64,000 nucleotides of DNA from JAPLJU01 sp036725345. Its GTDB lineage: Bacteria > Desulfobacterota > Syntrophia > Syntrophales > UBA2192. Shown here in pieces: positions 63,099 through 64,000 of the stretch (the first letter of the stretch is position 1; each line of letters begins with the position of its first letter). A program made the translations under genes and the position numbers. Where the stretch lies: assembly GCA_036725345.1 (NCBI GenBank), contig DAIMEJ010000004.1, forward strand, positions 1 to 64,000, given 5' to 3'. The notes under the pieces are model-generated. The model searched no databases, was not told the DNA's origin, and was given only the letters and a program-made list of their open reading frames with translations.

Positions 63099-63947
63099 TC
63101 AGGGCTTCACGTACCGGGCGATGAAGGCGTCGATGCCCCCCGTGTAGAGTCCTCCGGAAATGACGGCACCTTCGTTGTGGCTTCCTTTGATTTCCAGAAA
63201 CTCTTTGGGCGGGTTGGCCGCCTCGTAAAGGCGCTTTCCGTGATGGACGGGGATGATCTCGTCCTGGGGGCTGTGAATGACGAGGACCGGACAGGAGACC
63301 CCTTTCAGAAATTCGAGGGTGTTGTAATCATATCTCGAGAGCCACCGGACGGGGAGATAGGGATAGACCTCGGCCCCGATGTCCGGGACGGAAGTGAAGG
63401 TCGACTCCACGATAAGCGCGGCCGGTTTGCGATCCCGTGCGGTCCTCGCCGCTATGGAACCGCCCATGGACCGGCCGAGCATCACGATCTCGGCTGGGCT
63501 GAACTTCTTCTCCGTCACGAGGTAATCCCAGGCCGCCTCCGCATCCCGGTAGGTCCCCTCTTCCGAGGGTTTCCCCTCGCTCAAGCCGTAGCCCCGATAG
63601 TCGAAGATAAGGACGCTCATCCCCATTCGGTTCAGCAGATCGATAAAAAAGAGCCTGTGGGAGATGTTACCGGCGTTTCCGTGACAGAAGAGTACGGCCC
63701 CCCTGGACTTCCCGGCGGGAATGTACCACGCGTGAATCTTCACGCCGTCGGCCGTTTTGAAAGAGACGGACTCGTAGGAAAGGCCGATCGTCTCGGGCGT
63801 GGCATCGTATTCGCGTTCCGGGAAATAGAGAAGCTTGGGCTGCAGAACCCAGACAGCTGCCGTGAAGGCCAGGTAGACTGAGAGGGGAACGATGATGAAG
63901 GACCAGAGCATGTGCTTTGGTCTCCTCCGCGGCGGGCTTATGGTCAT
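63099..63947 (-). CDS. membrane-anchored alpha/beta hydrolase
   Basis: 282 residues from the ATG at 63947, behind GGGGTGAAGTTC. One N-terminal helix (MLWSFIIVPLSVYLAFTAAVWVL), then a serine hydrolase of the BEM46/ABHD13 type: oxyanion FCHGNAGNISHR, nucleophile Ser in GRSMGGS, Asp in HSPQDEI and His in GSHNEG. Substrate unknown. An intact triad suggests esterase or peptidase-like activity at the membrane. Confidence 0.85.
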   Translation of the reverse strand: MTISPPRRRPKHMLWSFIIVPLSVYLAFTAAVWVLQPKLLYFPEREYDATPETIGLSYESVSFKTADGVKIHAWYIPAGKSRGAVLFCHGNAGNISHRLFFIDLLNRMGMSVLIFDYRGYGLSEGKPSEEGTYRDAEAAWDYLVTEKKFSPAEIVMLGRSMGGSIAARTARDRKPAALIVESTFTSVPDIGAEVYPYLPVRWLSRYDYNTLEFLKGVSCPVLVIHSPQDEIIPVHHGKRLYEAANPPKEFLEIKGSHNEGAVISGGLYTGGIDAFIARYVKP

Positions 63948-64000
63948 GAACTTCACCCCACGATGAAAAAGGGCAGGAGGCACCGCGGGGTATGGGACAT

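Overview
The window looks like a chromosome segment from a strict or facultative anaerobe of the former Deltaproteobacteria, in the Syntrophales/Syntrophobacter neighbourhood. The evidence is gene content: an acyl-CoA dehydrogenase with EtfAB and a FixC/FixX-type ETF:quinone module, a dienoyl-CoA isomerase-like crotonase, a PaaK plus ACT-domain pair, a PduO-type cobalamin adenosyltransferase, a Cam-type gamma carbonic anhydrase, an OFA-type transporter, and a peptide-modification cassette that I recognise as the SynChlorMet (Scm) type. No rRNA, tRNA or CRISPR array was seen. I made all family assignments by reading motifs, without database searches.

Bases 1 to about 17,200 are AT-rich, loosely packed and full of broken genes. 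This part has two HDOD signalling proteins, a degenerate HPt domain, a frameshifted LuxR regulator, a seven-repeat Big_2 lipoprotein, a broken Ig-like lipoprotein, remnants of IS3, IS1595 (two copies) and IS481 elements, and a decayed SEC-C protein. Several sigma-54-like promoters (TGGCAC N5 TTGC type) stand before its genes. It reads as an accessory island rich in surface and regulatory genes.

From about 17,200 on the DNA is GC-rich and mostly housekeeping: a GAF-containing pilB, mutS, aconitase and NADP isocitrate dehydrogenase, rlmN, bamD, trxA, MTA phosphorylase, pduO, paaK, an iron alcohol dehydrogenase, mobA and a transporter. Many gaps between these genes hold short degenerate repeats, often arranged as inverted pairs and often containing the stop codon of the preceding gene. 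Two of these inverted pairs enclose a gene for a four-helix-bundle (S23/IVS-like) protein; others of the same sequence type are empty hairpins. A separate REP family flanks a RAYT transposase at 39.6-40.4 kb and recurs at 49.9 and 55.2 kb.

The most interesting locus is at 40.35-48.35 kb on the minus strand: scmD (PqqD-like), scmE and scmF (radical SAM/SPASM), a 101-residue peptide, scmC (HPr-kinase-like), a third radical SAM protein, a family 2 glycosyltransferase and an NTP_transf_5 nucleotidyltransferase. The peptide has a YxxPxLxxxG leader motif, and each of its eight cysteines is followed by xxG. It is a strong candidate for the substrate of this cassette.

Divergent from it is fixC-fixX-acd-etfB-etfA-diguanylate cyclase, which should carry electrons from acyl-CoA oxidation to quinone. 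The right end has gamma carbonic anhydrase, coaE, a four-gene Gld-like ABC export operon, a cytochrome b5-like/DUF2231 fusion, a PilZ protein and an alpha/beta hydrolase.
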